A DNA stretch of 63,624 nt from Bacteroidota bacterium (GCA_013288485.1 JABDBW010000004.1:1-63624); one strand, 5' to 3'. Positions 9,086-18,518 are shown, counted from the first letter of the stretch. Translations and numbers: made by a program. Notes: generated from the sequence alone by a model not told the origin.

Positions 9086-12000
9086 ATGCAACCCAACCCC
9101 AATAAATATAACCTCGAATTCCAAAAGGCTTTATCCGGCCTAAACTCCGAGCAGTTAGCTGCCGTTAATAAAATGGATGGCCCGGTGTTGGTTATTGCCG
9201 GGCCGGGTACTGGTAAAACGCAAATACTGGCGGCCCGCATTGGTAAAATATTGACCGATACCGATGCCCTGCCGGGTGAAATACTGTGCCTAACCTATAC
9301 TGATGCCGGCGCGGTGGCTATGCGCAAGCGGTTGTTCGAGTTTATCGGGCCCGATGCCTACCGCATTCATATTTATACGTTCCACGCCTTTTGTAACGAA
9401 GTCATTCAAGAAAACCTGGAGTATTTCGGCAAGCTGAATTTGGAGCCTCTGTCTGACCTGGAATCGGCAGTGCTGTTCAGGGAGTTGGTGGATGAGTTCC
9501 CGAACAATCATTTGCTGAAGCGTTTTACCGGCGATGTTTATTACGATGTGCCCCGGCTAAAAAACCTGTTCTCGACCATGAAACGAGAAAACTGGAATAA
9601 CGAAATGATTGAAAAAGCGGTGCAGGAATATATTGACGACCTGCCCAACCGCGAAGAGTTTATATACAAACGCGCCAATCCCGCAAAGGGAATAAAAATT
9701 GGCGACCCTAAGCAAAAAGATATTGATGCGGCACATGAGCTGATGAAAAAACTATTGGCAGCCGTAGCCGAATACCAGCGCTATGATGGTAAAATGAAAT
9801 CCAGAGGACGTTATGATTATGACGATATGATCATTTGGGTGCTGAAAGCTTTCCGCGAAAATGAGGAGATACTGCGCAAATACCAAGAGCGCTATCATTA
9901 TATTTTGGTGGATGAATTCCAGGATACCAGCGGGTCGCAAAATGAGTTGCTGAAATTTTTATTGAATTATTGGGAAACCCCCAACGTATTTGTCGTGGGC
10001 GATGACGACCAGTCTATTTTCAAGTTCCAGGGCGCCAATATGAAGAACATACTGGATTTCGCGAACGATTACGTGAGTACGCTGGCTACCGTGGTGCTTA
10101 AACATAATTACCGTTCCAATCAGCATATACTGGATATTTCAAAGGCGCTTATCAACAACAATAACGAGCGTTTAACCAAACAACTGGCCCTTGATAAAAG
10201 CCTGCGATCGTCACATTCGCGTTTTGATGAATTGGTGGTAAAACCTGTGATCCGCGAATATGAAAACCCCGACCAGGAAATGGTGGATGTAGCCATCAGC
10301 ATCAAGCACCTGGTTGAAAGCGGAACGCCCCCCGGCGAGATAGCGGTAATCTACCGTAACCATAACCAGGTAGACGACCTGGTACACTTTTTAGACGCGC
10401 AAAAAATAGCCGTTAATACCCGCCGCAAAATTGATGTGCTTACTATTCCCTTTGGTGAAAAAATAATTAACATACTGCGTTATTTAGCGATGGAACTGGA
10501 TTCGCCCTACAGCGGCGATGAGTTACTGTTCGAGATACTGCACTATGATTTTTTTACCATAGCGCCTATTGAAATTGCTAAAGCGAGTATTGCGGTATCA
10601 AAAGAAAACTTTGTTACCTCCGTTAATAATCAGCCCAAAACCTCGCTGCGCCGTTATATCAGCGAAATGCGCGCGCCCAAACAGCCCGGCCTTTTTGATG
10701 CCGCGCCGAATACAGAAATGAAATATCTCATCAATAATTTGGATGAGCTGTTAACCGGGGCCATGAGCGTTACGCTGCAGCAGCTATTTCAGCAGGTAAT
10801 AAGCAAAATGGGGATACTGCGCTACATTATGCTGCAGGCCGATAAGGGGACCTATATGCAGATACTGACCAATTTCTTCGATTTTTTAAAGGACGAGAGC
10901 CGCAAAAACCCCGAAATAAAACTGGCCGACCTGCTGGCTACCATCGACCTGATGAAGAAAAACAATATCAGGCTTGATTTGAACCAGGTTATTTATTCGG
11001 ATAACGGCGTAAACTTTTTTACGGCCCACGGTTCAAAAGGACAGGAGTTTGAGCATGTGTTTTTTATTGGCTGCGATAAAAAAACCTGGGACAGCAAGGG
11101 CCGCAATAACGGTTTCAGTTACCCCGACACCTTAACACAAGCCTCAAATGATGATATAGCACAAAAGGAAGAATCGCGCCGGTTGTTTTACGTGGCGATA
11201 ACGCGGGCCAAACAATGTTTAATGATATCATACGCCAATAAAGATAAAAAGGGCAAGGAGCAGGAATCATCTCAATTTATCGGCGAGATATTAGCCGAAA
11301 CCGATATGGTGATTGAACATCCAAAAGTAGGCGAAACCGCCATGCTGGAGTTTTATGCCACCCAGTTCAGCGAAGAAGACAAACCAAAAGTTGAACTGCT
11401 TGATACCAATTATATTAACCAATTGCTCCAGGGCTATACGCTATCTGTTACGCATTTAAATAATTTTTTGGATTGCCCGCTGCGGTTTTATTTTCAATGT
11501 TTAATACGGGTGCCGTCGGGTAAGAGCCCATCGGCTACGTTTGGGCAGGCGGTGCATTGGGCGCTGAATAAAGCGTTCAGATGGTTAAAAGATGACGACG
11601 ATAATTTCCCGTCGACCGAGCAGTTTATGAAGGAGTTCAAGTGGTACATGTACCGCAACCGCGATTCATTCACCAAAGAAGAATTTAAGCTGCGCATGGA
11701 TTATGGAGAAAAAATACTGCCGCCTTACTACGAACAAAATGTACCTGTATGGAACAAAATAGCCGTTACCGAACGGCCCGTCAAAAACATTGAAATTGAA
11801 GGTGTACCTATTAAAGGTAATATTGATAAAATAGAGTTCGACGGTAAACAGGCAACCATTGTTGATTATAAAACCGGCAAGCTTAAAAACGCCAAAGACA
11901 AATTGCTTGCCCCAACAACGGATAAACCCAACGGTGGCGATTACTGGCGGCAGGCGGTATTTTATAAAATATTGATCGATCATGACCGCAGCAATGACTG

Positions 12001-12253
12001 GGAAGTGGTAAGTACTATTTTTGATTTTGTTGAACCAATAAATGATGGAGAATATTATAAAGAAAAGATAGTGATAAGCCCGGATGATATTGCTGTAGTG
12101 ACTGACCAGATCACTACCGTATATCAAAAAATACAGGCGCATGATTTTAACACCGGCTGCGGCAAAAAGGAATGCGACTGGTGCCATTTTGTGCGCAGCA
12201 ATTTTAAGCAGGTTGATGACATGCTGGCAGTTGCGGGGGATGAGGAGGAGTAA
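9086..12253 (+). CDS. UvrD/PcrA-like SF1 DNA helicase with C-terminal PD-(D/E)XK (RecB/AddB-type) nuclease domain
   Basis: GPGTGKTQILAARI (Walker A), ILVDEFQDT (motif II), GDDDQSIFKFQGA, LKHNYRSN, FFTAHGSKGQEFEHVF, LFYVAITRAK; C-terminal ATIVDYKTGK and CGKKECDWCHF Cys cluster. Confidence 0.93.
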   Translation: MQPNPNKYNLEFQKALSGLNSEQLAAVNKMDGPVLVIAGPGTGKTQILAARIGKILTDTDALPGEILCLTYTDAGAVAMRKRLFEFIGPDAYRIHIYTFHAFCNEVIQENLEYFGKLNLEPLSDLESAVLFRELVDEFPNNHLLKRFTGDVYYDVPRLKNLFSTMKRENWNNEMIEKAVQEYIDDLPNREEFIYKRANPAKGIKIGDPKQKDIDAAHELMKKLLAAVAEYQRYDGKMKSRGRYDYDDMIIWVLKAFRENEEILRKYQERYHYILVDEFQDTSGSQNELLKFLLNYWETPNVFVVGDDDQSIFKFQGANMKNILDFANDYVSTLATVVLKHNYRSNQHILDISKALINNNNERLTKQLALDKSLRSSHSRFDELVVKPVIREYENPDQEMVDVAISIKHLVESGTPPGEIAVIYRNHNQVDDLVHFLDAQKIAVNTRRKIDVLTIPFGEKIINILRYLAMELDSPYSGDELLFEILHYDFFTIAPIEIAKASIAVSKENFVTSVNNQPKTSLRRYISEMRAPKQPGLFDAAPNTEMKYLINNLDELLTGAMSVTLQQLFQQVISKMGILRYIMLQADKGTYMQILTNFFDFLKDESRKNPEIKLADLLATIDLMKKNNIRLDLNQVIYSDNGVNFFTAHGSKGQEFEHVFFIGCDKKTWDSKGRNNGFSYPDTLTQASNDDIAQKEESRRLFYVAITRAKQCLMISYANKDKKGKEQESSQFIGEILAETDMVIEHPKVGETAMLEFYATQFSEEDKPKVELLDTNYINQLLQGYTLSVTHLNNFLDCPLRFYFQCLIRVPSGKSPSATFGQAVHWALNKAFRWLKDDDDNFPSTEQFMKEFKWYMYRNRDSFTKEEFKLRMDYGEKILPPYYEQNVPVWNKIAVTERPVKNIEIEGVPIKGNIDKIEFDGKQATIVDYKTGKLKNAKDKLLAPTTDKPNGGDYWRQAVFYKILIDHDRSNDWEVVSTIFDFVEPINDGEYYKEKIVISPDDIAVVTDQITTVYQKIQAHDFNTGCGKKECDWCHFVRSNFKQVDDMLAVAGDEEE

Positions 12254-12312
12254 TAGCCAAATTATGGCATTGGGCATTGCTATGACAACCTTTTTGAATT
12301 ATATTTATCGAT

Positions 12313-13644
12313 ATGAAATACGCTAAACTCTTATTCCTGCTGGTATGCACGCTGCCCGCAGTGGCCCAAACCACCATTAAGCAAGATGCCGCCATTAAGC
12401 AAATGGTTGATGAGGTATCGGCAAAAAACATTGAGGCTAACATACGTAAGCTGGTAAGTTTTAAATCGCGCCATACGCTAAGCGATACCACCAGCAAAAC
12501 CGAGGGCATTGGTGCCGCGCGCAACTGGGTAAAGGCCGAAATGGAGAGCTATGCAAAATCATCTGGCGGCAGGCTGGTGGTGCAGTTTGATACGTTTACA
12601 TCGGTTAAGGGGAATAAGGGCATGAAGAACGTTTTGGGCATCCTGAAAGGCACCGACCCTAACGATACCCGGATATACCTGGTATCGGGCCACATGGATT
12701 CGCGGGTAAGCGATGTAAATAACGCTAATGCGGTTGAGCCGGGCGCTAATGATGATGCTTCGGGAACGGCGGTATCAATGGAATTGGCGCGGGTAATGTC
12801 GCAACGATCGTTCCCGGCTACTATAATTTTTACGGTTGTTGTTGGCGAAGAGCAATATTTATGGGGATCGACACACCTGGCCAAGCGTGCCAAAGCCGAA
12901 AACTGGAACATTGACGCCATGTTGGATAATGATATTGTAGGCAATACCCATGGCACCGAAACCGACCTGAAGGATAACCGCAGCGTGCGGGTATTCAGTG
13001 AGGGTATACCTGTTGTGGCTAAGGCTAAACAGTTAAGCGATATTATGGCTTTAGGGGGTGAAAATGATAGTCCGTCAAGGCAGTTGGCGCGTTATATTAA
13101 GGAGGTAGCCGAGCGTTATGTGGAGCAGCTGGATGTAAAACTCATTTACCGTAAGGACCGCTATCTGCGCGGCGGCGATCACCTGCCGTTCCAGGACCAG
13201 GGGTATTCGGCGGTAAGGATCACTGAGATGAACGAGGACTATACCCGCCAGCACCAGGACATACGTACCCAAAACGGCATTGACTATGGCGACCTGCCCG
13301 ACTTTGTTGACTACAGCTACGCACAAAAGGTGGCAAGAATGAACTTATCGGCGTTGGCCAACCTGGCGTCGGCGCCGGGTGAGCCGCAAAATGTGGGCCT
13401 GGTTAACCGCGAAACAACCAACAGGACCACCCTGCAATGGGAAGCGCCGGCAACGGGCAAAAAGCCGGCAGGCTATTACGTGCTGATGCGCGAAACCATG
13501 AACCCTTACTGGGAGAAGAAGATATATGTAGCCGGTACAACCCTTACGCTCAATTACTCAAAGGATAACTATTTCTTCGCGGTGCAATCGGTTGATGCGG
13601 ATGGGCATGAGAGCTTGCCTGTGTTCCCGAAACCGGTGAGGTAG
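12313..13644 (+). CDS. M28-family zinc aminopeptidase with C-terminal Fn3-like region
   Basis: Signal peptide; VSGHMDSR, GANDDASGTAV, VVGEEQYLWGS, GGDHLPFQDQGYSAVRITE. Confidence 0.88.
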   Translation: MKYAKLLFLLVCTLPAVAQTTIKQDAAIKQMVDEVSAKNIEANIRKLVSFKSRHTLSDTTSKTEGIGAARNWVKAEMESYAKSSGGRLVVQFDTFTSVKGNKGMKNVLGILKGTDPNDTRIYLVSGHMDSRVSDVNNANAVEPGANDDASGTAVSMELARVMSQRSFPATIIFTVVVGEEQYLWGSTHLAKRAKAENWNIDAMLDNDIVGNTHGTETDLKDNRSVRVFSEGIPVVAKAKQLSDIMALGGENDSPSRQLARYIKEVAERYVEQLDVKLIYRKDRYLRGGDHLPFQDQGYSAVRITEMNEDYTRQHQDIRTQNGIDYGDLPDFVDYSYAQKVARMNLSALANLASAPGEPQNVGLVNRETTNRTTLQWEAPATGKKPAGYYVLMRETMNPYWEKKIYVAGTTLTLNYSKDNYFFAVQSVDADGHESLPVFPKPVR

Positions 13645-13747
13645 GCTGGTGAGCCATGCCTGCCGGCAGGCAGGTGGGCAGTGGTGAATGGGAGTTGTGA
13701 GTAGGCAGTGGTGAATGGTGATAGCGCGGTCCAGATAGCTATCGGGA

Positions 13748-13965
13748 TGTTTCACGTGTGTGTGAAACAAATGAAACACGTGAAACAAGATTTTAGCTTA
13801 ACCTATTGAAAATAAACTAATTATAAAAACTGAGTGAAACAGAATGAAACAAGGTGTAACGACGTATTCGTCAGTGTTTTTAGGTGTGGTTTTTGGTTTA
13901 TGGGTTGATAATCAAGTAAATGCAAAATGGTCGATTTTGACGGGATGAAACAGGGTTGGTGTAAC
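13748..13965. repeat. Cluster of TGAAAC/TGTAAC motifs with a 12-bp inverted repeat
   Basis: TGAAAC at 13763, 13772, 13781, 13835, 13845, 13946; TGTAAC at 13855, 13960; TGTTTCACGTGT (13748-13759) and ACACGTGAAACA (13776-13787) form a perfect inverted repeat. Confidence 0.6.
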
Positions 13966-14037
13966 AGGTAATTTCCCCATAACAAAGAAAATTTCATTTG
14001 AATATACTATTAATAAAAATTTGTAAATTTGTAAGCA

Positions 14038-14246
14038 TGGAAACGTTAGTGATCAATATTCCGGATAAAAAAAGCACTTTGGTTAAGCAAATACTCAAGG
14101 GCCTTGGCGTCACTATAAAATCCGAAACCAACGATCAGAAGAAACCGTCTGATTATGCAAAGGCTGTAAACATGAGTAAAGCTGATGCTAAAAAAATGCT
14201 GGATGATATCTCAGAAAGCCGGAATGAATGGGAACGGGATATTTAA
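14038..14246 (+). CDS. Small antitoxin-like protein (DUF2683-like) upstream of a decayed PIN toxin
   Basis: METLVINIPDKKSTLVKQILKGLGVTIKSE...; preceded by TTTGTAAATTTG promoter-like sequence. The track ORF begins at 13998, but ATG 14038 fits better. Confidence 0.7.
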
Positions 14247-14356
14247 TAGATTCAAATATTTTAATTGAATTTACAGGCAAACTGCCACTTAGCCAAATGA
14301 AATCAAATCAATTTCAACTTCGCTGTTTGTGTCCGCACAAACAGCATAGCCCATAG
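14228..14356 (+). pseudogene. Truncated PIN-domain toxin remnant
   Basis: Manual translation MGTGYLIDSNILIEFTGKLPLSQMKSNQ... matches a PIN N-terminus (YLIDSNILIEF) overlapping the antitoxin stop, then runs into the hairpin repeat and ends after 42 aa. Confidence 0.65.
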
Positions 14357-14378
14357 TTGTCTGTGGGACACAGACAAC
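14323..14378. repeat. Two tandem perfect hairpins
   Basis: CTGTTTGTG-TCCG-CACAAACAG (14323-14344) and GTTGTCTGTG-GGA-CACAGACAAC (14356-14378). Confidence 0.85.
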
Positions 14379-14571
14379 GGATTGAAAATCCTGCTAATCC
14401 CATTAATCCTAAAAATCATGGTTCAGACAAAAAAAACCATTGCGCCCCGGCCGCGTTAGCGATGGCAGCGTATACCGGCCTTGTGGCTAATGCCCGTGCA
14501 GTATGAGCGTACAGCGCGGCCCGCAGGGAACGCCATAATAGTGATCCTTAACTAACTCCACTCCCAACTCA

Positions 14572-15372
14572 CTATTTCACACTCCTCCTCTGCACCACAT
14601 AAAACCCAACTATAAATACTATTGCCGAAACAACCAAACTTACGTAAACATCATTGGTAATAATATCTATCACCATTTGTTTGGGGTGCTCGTGCCTGGC
14701 ATGGGGCAACATACTTTTTAGCGCCATCATAGGCGAGGCGTAGGGGAACCAGAAATCATAATCCCAGTTAAGGTTAACCATAATTACGCCTGCTATGGTG
14801 CATACAAAGCCAATACCCATCGGCTTCAAAAAATCTGACCAAACCAGGCTCAATAAAAACTGGATGGATAATATGCCTAATCCCGACAGGAATAACTTAA
14901 AGTAAACCTGGAACAGCATCAATTCCATATGGTATCCGGCAAACTTCAATTCGGGTTTTACCATACCCAGCAAATTGCCATAGCCAATGGTAAACAAGGC
15001 TAAAAGCATGAGGCAAAGTATAACCAGGAACAGCGCATATACATACTTGGCCGTGTAAACCGACCATTTGGCTATGGGCAGGCTGAACAGGGTTTTCCAG
15101 GTATCGGCTTTATGTTCAACACTGTTTACCGAATAGGTTATAAATATAATAAATATGGGCAGCAGCAGCGTACCCATTATCCCCATTATAGCGCCCGAAA
15201 AACTGAGCCATAGCATAGCAGGCGGCAGGCCATGCATTTTAGCGCTATTGGCATAAAAGCCCATAAAAACAAGCAGCCCGATCAATACCGGCAATAATAT
15301 AGCGGCCCAAAAACCTAATGTTTTACGGCTCTTATAAAATTCGGACCGGAGCGATAGTATAAAGCCTTTCAT
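14572..15372 (-). CDS. ABC-2 type transporter permease
   Basis: MKGFILSLRSEFYKSRKTLGFWAAILLPVLIG..., six hydrophobic segments; overlaps the ATPase ORF. Confidence 0.88.
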   Translation of the reverse strand: MKGFILSLRSEFYKSRKTLGFWAAILLPVLIGLLVFMGFYANSAKMHGLPPAMLWLSFSGAIMGIMGTLLLPIFIIFITYSVNSVEHKADTWKTLFSLPIAKWSVYTAKYVYALFLVILCLMLLALFTIGYGNLLGMVKPELKFAGYHMELMLFQVYFKLFLSGLGILSIQFLLSLVWSDFLKPMGIGFVCTIAGVIMVNLNWDYDFWFPYASPMMALKSMLPHARHEHPKQMVIDIITNDVYVSLVVSAIVFIVGFYVVQRRSVK

Positions 15373-16298
15373 TTTGCCGGGGTTTGGGTAATATCTAAAA
15401 ACAGTTTTTCAAGGTCCTTTTGTACCTTATGTATGCTGTAAACGGTATAGTTGTTTTGATTAAGCAGGGCGTTGATCTTTGCCATTTCTTCTTTCGAATG
15501 GTATATTACCGATAAAGTACGGTCATTTACATCAGCAACCTTATAGCCTTGTTTTGTCAGCAGGTTTGCCGCGTCAACAGTATTATCAGCTTCAATACGC
15601 ACCAGCGGCTGGCTTATGGTTTCCAGGTCTTTTATTTCACCCTGGAACAATAGTTCGCCGTTATTAATAATACCCACATGGGTGGCCATGCGCTCAATTT
15701 CGGCCAGTAAATGGCTTGATATAAAAACGGTTTTGTTATGTTGGGTAACCAGGTCCTTCAACAATTCGCGCACCTCGATAATGCCGTTGGGGTCGAGGCC
15801 GTTGGTGGGCTCGTCCAATAGTAAAAGTTTTGGGTCTGATAATAAAGCGAGGGCGATACCCAAACGCTGTTTCATCCCCAGCGAATAGTTGCCCGCCTTT
15901 TTATGGGCCGCTTCGGTTAAATGCACCAGGTCGAGCATTTCATCAACACGGGTTTCCGGAATTTGCAGCAGGATGGCCCGGTTTAACAGGTTTTCTTTAC
16001 CGGTAAGATGCAGGTATAGGGCAGGCTGCTCAATGAGCGAACCTATTTGCGCCAGTATTTCTTTGCGGTGATCTTTAAAGTCGAGGCCGAAAATCCGGAT
16101 ACTGCCTTCCTGTGTTTTTAACAGGTTAAGCAATAATTTTATAGTAGTGGTTTTCCCGGCGCCGTTAGGGCCAAGAAAACCATATATGCTCCCTTGCGGA
16201 ACTTGTAGTGAAAGTGATTTAACAACTGTTTGGCTGCCAAAGTTAAAGGTTAACCCTTCGGTTTGTATTACCATACATTCTCTTTGCTTATAGAGCAA
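15369..16298 (-). CDS. ABC transporter ATP-binding protein (start likely 16274, MVIQTEGL)
   Basis: GFLGPNGAGKTTTIKLLL (Walker A), YSLGMKQRLGIALALL (signature), LLLLDEPTNGLDP (Walker B). Confidence 0.95.
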   Translation of the reverse strand: MLYKQRECMVIQTEGLTFNFGSQTVVKSLSLQVPQGSIYGFLGPNGAGKTTTIKLLLNLLKTQEGSIRIFGLDFKDHRKEILAQIGSLIEQPALYLHLTGKENLLNRAILLQIPETRVDEMLDLVHLTEAAHKKAGNYSLGMKQRLGIALALLSDPKLLLLDEPTNGLDPNGIIEVRELLKDLVTQHNKTVFISSHLLAEIERMATHVGIINNGELLFQGEIKDLETISQPLVRIEADNTVDAANLLTKQGYKVADVNDRTLSVIYHSKEEMAKINALLNQNNYTVYSIHKVQKDLEKLFLDITQTPAK

Positions 16299-16474
16299 AC
16301 AGCTTTTACAAGGGCAATGCCTTTAAAAAACAAAGAGGTTGGGCGCACAGACGCGGTTGTTTCGGTACATTGTTTTTTTTGCTCAAACTGGTAACTAATG
16401 CCCATAATTAATGCAAACAGTACCGGTGCAAGCAGTAGTATAAATGGATTGGTATTGGTGATCAGCTTTTTCAT
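16268..16474 (-). CDS. Small membrane protein in the ABC transporter operon
   Basis: 68-aa ORF with N-terminal TM segment, slightly overlapping the next gene. Confidence 0.45.
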   Translation of the reverse strand: MKKLITNTNPFILLLAPVLFALIMGISYQFEQKKQCTETTASVRPTSLFFKGIALVKAVCSISKENVW

Positions 16475-16677
16475 TGTGAGTGATTTTTTTGATGCAACAA
16501 AGAAATAGCAAATAATTGGTTCATTAAAAACATTTATACCAACAGCGGTAATTCATAGATGAACGCCTGTTTATAATTACATATAGTTCATAGATAATAA
16601 TTGGCTGTTTATCGATAAAAAATAAAGCTGTATATAAAATATAACCCGCGGCAAATCAAAATACTAATTTTGAAGCG

Positions 16678-17700
16678 ATGAAAAAATCCTGGCAAATATT
16701 CTGGCATGTGCTTTTTTGGGTAAGCATTATCTCGTTCTTTTTATTTATTGTGCACGATAATTCAAAAATGACCGTGCAGCGCATGCTGGTTATATTTGGG
16801 TTATACGGCTGCATAAATATTAGTCTTTTTTATCTCAATTACCTGTTTTTCATCCCTGTTTTTTTAAACCGGAAACGCTATGGTATGTACGCGGTGGCCA
16901 TAGCGCTTACCATTGTTGCCTATGGTATAGGCAAATATGGCATAGGCGTGTTATTTAAAGAGGATGTGCTGATGCACATGAGGGATAGAAAAGAGGTAAT
17001 GATAGGTTTTTGGTCGTACTTTATCAGTACTTTTTTTACCAGCTTGTTGTTTGTTTTTTTGAGTGTCGTGCTGAAATTCAGCAGCGATTGGTTCCTGAAT
17101 GAACGCATACAGCGCGACCTGGAAAACCAGCGGCTAAGCGCCGAACTCGCCTTTTTGAAATCGCAGATCAACCCGCATTTTTTATTTAACTCGTTAAACA
17201 GCATTTACTCATTAGCCTACCAGCAATCAGAAAATACGCCCGGCGCTATCCTGAAGCTATCAGAGATAATGCGTTATATGCTGTATGAGTGTAATGACAA
17301 TAAAGTGGATCTTGCTAAAGAACTGCAATACCTGCAAAACTATATCGACCTGCAAAAAATAAGGTTTGGCAATAAGGCCTATATCGATTTTAAGATCGAC
17401 GGGAAAGTGGACGATCAGCAGATAGTGCCGCTGTTATTAATAGCATTTATTGAAAACGCCTTTAAACATGGCATAGCTAACGATTCGCTTACGCCGATAC
17501 AAATGCTCATCACCGTTGATCAGCAAAATTTGCATTTTTATATACAAAATAAAAAGCACAGCAATAACCGCGATGCTATAGGAGGTATTGGGTTAAATAA
17601 TGTGAAGCGCAGGCTCGATTTGCTATACCCGGGAAAATATAATTTAGATATAAGGGATGAAATAGATACCTACACTTGCGAATTATCCTTAGTTTTATAG
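16678..17700 (+). CDS. LytS/YehU-type sensor histidine kinase
   Basis: Four TM segments; LKSQINPHFLFNSLNSIYSLAYQ (His_kinase family); FIENAFKHGI; GGIGLNNVKRRLDLLYP. Confidence 0.93.
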   Translation: MKKSWQIFWHVLFWVSIISFFLFIVHDNSKMTVQRMLVIFGLYGCINISLFYLNYLFFIPVFLNRKRYGMYAVAIALTIVAYGIGKYGIGVLFKEDVLMHMRDRKEVMIGFWSYFISTFFTSLLFVFLSVVLKFSSDWFLNERIQRDLENQRLSAELAFLKSQINPHFLFNSLNSIYSLAYQQSENTPGAILKLSEIMRYMLYECNDNKVDLAKELQYLQNYIDLQKIRFGNKAYIDFKIDGKVDDQQIVPLLLIAFIENAFKHGIANDSLTPIQMLITVDQQNLHFYIQNKKHSNNRDAIGGIGLNNVKRRLDLLYPGKYNLDIRDEIDTYTCELSLVL

Positions 17701-17701
17701 C

Positions 17702-18433
17702 ATGATCAGATGCCTTATAGTTGATGACGAGCCTTTGGCGCTGCATATACTGGAAGATTATATATCAAAGGTGCCCTTTATGGTCTTGGTTAGATCAACC
17801 ACCAACCCCATAGAAGCGTTAACGCTGGTGCAGGAAGGTAATATTGACCTTGTCTTTTTAGATGTGCAAATGCCCGAATTGACCGGTATACAATTTCTGC
17901 GTATAGCCAATGGCAAAACCAAAGTGATATTAACCACGGCCTACCCCGAATACGCGCTGGAAGGTTATGAACTGGATGTAGTGGATTACCTGCTTAAACC
18001 TATTGCGTTCGACCGTTTTTTTAAAGCAGCGCAAAAGGCCCAGGGTATTATACAGCCATCCAAACAAGCAGCCCCGCCCGAAGTGCAGATACAGCAGCAA
18101 CAGCATGATTTTATGAGCGATTTTATTTTTGTAAAAAGCGACCATAAAATACAGAAAGTGTACCTGCACCAAATATTGTTTATTGAAGGGCTGAAGGATT
18201 ACATTTCGATATTTACCACCACCGAGCGCATTATCACCCTCCAGAACATGAAAAAGATGGAGGACACGCTGCCCGAAAAACATTTTGTGCGGGTGCATAA
18301 ATCATACATCGTTGCGTTGAACAAGATAGATAGTATTGAACGCAGCCGCATCCGCATTGGCGATAAAATTATTCCCGTGGGAGATACTTATAGGGATGAT
18401 TTTTTTAAGATCATTGATGGGAAAAATGTTTAG
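17702..18433 (+). CDS. LytTR-family response regulator
   Basis: CLIVDDEPLALHILEDY receiver; LVFLDVQMPELTG; C-terminal LytTR domain (FVKSDHKIQKVYLHQILFIEGLKDYISI...FVRVHKSYIVALNKI). Confidence 0.95.
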   Translation: MIRCLIVDDEPLALHILEDYISKVPFMVLVRSTTNPIEALTLVQEGNIDLVFLDVQMPELTGIQFLRIANGKTKVILTTAYPEYALEGYELDVVDYLLKPIAFDRFFKAAQKAQGIIQPSKQAAPPEVQIQQQQHDFMSDFIFVKSDHKIQKVYLHQILFIEGLKDYISIFTTTERIITLQNMKKMEDTLPEKHFVRVHKSYIVALNKIDSIERSRIRIGDKIIPVGDTYRDDFFKIIDGKNV

Positions 18434-18518
18434 ACCCTTGGCTTTTAAGTCTTAAGTCGAAGGTCCTTGGGCTTTTTTGCTTTTGTATATTTGTTTAGCA
18501 GATAAAAAATCTGCTGTA

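Noticed and set aside
11666-12277. 203-aa minus ORF at the helicase 3' end
   Set aside because: Antisense to conserved nuclease motifs; no domain recognised.
13748-13965. Possible CRISPR array from repeated TGAAAC motifs
   Set aside because: Repeat units are only about 6 nt with 3-4 nt gaps and no spacer-like architecture or cas genes.
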